From contig DUTE01000229.1 of the NCBI GenBank assembly GCA_012842235.1, positions 1 through 7,533 of the forward strand: DNA of 7,533 nt, in the 5' to 3' direction. Origin of the DNA: Bacillota bacterium. GTDB taxonomy: Bacteria > Bacillota > DTU065. A program made the position numbers and the translations under genes. The notes under the pieces were generated by a model. The model was given only the letters and a program-made list of their open reading frames with translations, was not told the origin of the DNA and did not search any database. Below are positions 6,964-7,533 of the stretch, piece after piece (the first letter of the stretch is position 1; the number at the start of each line of letters is the position of its first letter).

Positions 6964-7172
6964 AGGAAGATCGGTGTTATTCGCTAAGAGAGGCGAAAAA
7001 ACACTTGTACAATCTATACTAATTAATCTTCCTTTATCTAAATAAGGATTTAAGACTTCGATTTCTGCTTTTTCCTAGAGATATCTATTGGTTTTATTAG
7101 AGATTTTGAAGTTAGATTAAGTTTACATCCTATGCGTTTCAAAGTAACGTCTGATAGTGTTATAAAATTTTT
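6964..7172. other. non-coding spacer
   Basis: No gene is supported here. One plus frame stays open from 7054 to 7218, but its only ATG (7132) gives 28 codons, has no ribosome binding site, and runs through the hairpin at 7173-7213. Near its end are promoter-like boxes (7138-7166). Confidence 0.5.
7138..7166 (+). promoter_or_regulatory. possible sigma-A promoter with extended -10
   Basis: TTCAAA (7138-7143), a 17-nt spacer, then TATAAA (7161-7166) preceded by TGT, which makes an extended -10. The predicted start, about 7173, coincides with the base of the hairpin that follows. AT-rich spacer can give such a match by chance. Confidence 0.3.
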
Positions 7173-7224
7173 ATGGAGTCCATCCTTAGCTTATTATTTG
7201 GATGTGACTCCATTTTAATTTTTT
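7173..7224 (+). terminator. orphan Rho-independent terminator-like hairpin
   Basis: The left arm, 7173-7185, pairs with 7200-7213 over 13 bp (ATGGAGTC/GACTCCAT and CATCC/GGATG) with a single bulged T at 7205 and a 14-nt loop. TTTAATTTTTT follows immediately on the plus strand. This is a better terminator by U-tract than the one after the barrel gene, yet no gene directly precedes it. Confidence 0.65.
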
Positions 7225-7533
7225 AGACCTACTTCAAGATTACCAAACAAAAAAAAGAGGCATGAGGTTTAAATGAAGAACATAGTAATAAAAAAATGTA
7301 GATCGAATAGACAGTAAAAAGTGGATATTTGATAGCAGGTTGGTTTTTTGAACTTACAATATGAGTGTTAAACAAGGGAAAAAAATGCAGTTAAACGCCA
7401 ATACCAAAAAATACTACTAATACAATAAACAGTATCTTAAAAGAAGAGAGAAAAAAAGAGATACAAAGAAGGAAAATTTATATTTATGACTAATGGAAAA
7501 TATAGAAGCACAATGCTTTAGCAAACATAAACA
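7225..7533. other. A/purine-rich non-coding stretch to the window end
   Basis: The plus strand is very A-rich, with purine runs such as 7441-7475. I see no gene, RNA or inverted repeat that I can support. Two micro-ORFs have plausible ribosome binding sites: 7273-7317 (14 aa, GAGG upstream) and 7385-7420 (11 aa, AAGGG 6 nt upstream). A frame opening at ATG 7493 runs off the window end but lacks a well-placed ribosome binding site. It may be the promoter region of a gene outside the window. Confidence 0.45.

Noticed and set aside
7132..7218. 28-codon ORF starting MRFKVTSD
   Set aside because: No ribosome binding site, and its 3' half is the terminator-like hairpin. The longer open frame from 7054 has no start codon.
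7385..7420. 11-aa micro-ORF with AAGGG upstream and a TACAAT box at 7355-7360
   Set aside because: Too short and in A-rich DNA; the -35 is poor and no attenuator follows. Mentioned only as a possible leader peptide.
7493..7533. Start of a gene running off the right edge
   Set aside because: Only 13 codons are visible and the nearest GAAGGA is about 19 nt from the ATG, too far to trust.
1..7533. CRISPR array, insertion sequence, tRNA or rRNA, toxin-antitoxin or phage genes
   Set aside because: No direct-repeat array, transposase, terminal inverted repeats or RNA gene seen on either strand.

Overview
The window is AT-rich and holds four protein-coding genes plus a roughly 600-base non-coding tail. 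The mix suggests a diderm member of the Bacillota (Firmicutes), for example a Limnochordia- or Halanaerobiales-like lineage. Three things point to Firmicutes: strong AGGAGG-type ribosome binding sites, an L,D-transpeptidase with Firmicutes-style stalk-like repeats, and a Pol I of the proofreading-dead type. One gene nevertheless encodes a secreted protein with a textbook outer-membrane beta-barrel C-terminus. The lineage is inferred from gene style, not from any search.

Layout. Positions 1-1245 (+) are the 3' part of a YkuD-family L,D-transpeptidase cut by the window edge. It converges on a minus-strand gene (1242-2033) for a single-pass membrane-anchored or secreted protein of unknown function, and the two stop codons share one TTAA. 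A 163-bp divergent gap follows. Then comes polA (2197-4731, +), encoding DNA polymerase I with an intact 5'-nuclease, a degenerate 3'-5' exonuclease domain and an intact polymerase domain. A 286-bp intergenic region (4732-5017) contains a close match to a sigma-H promoter and a leader of about 215 nt with nested potential stems and an anti-Shine-Dalgarno tract. It precedes a 619-aa beta-barrel outer-membrane protein gene (5018-6877). A perfect 15-bp GAAA-loop terminator and a second hairpin close that gene.

The tail (about 6964-7533) has no convincing gene. It does contain an orphan terminator-like hairpin (7173-7224) with promoter-like boxes just upstream, and then an A/purine-rich stretch.

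Working together: the transpeptidase (peptidoglycan cross-linking), the anchored protein and the barrel are all envelope proteins, and polA is a housekeeping repair and replication gene between them. Only the barrel gene shows visible dedicated regulation: its own promoter, its leader RNA and its terminator. The most interesting part of the window is that unit, a putative porin apparently under a stationary-phase/sporulation-type sigma factor with a structured 5' leader.
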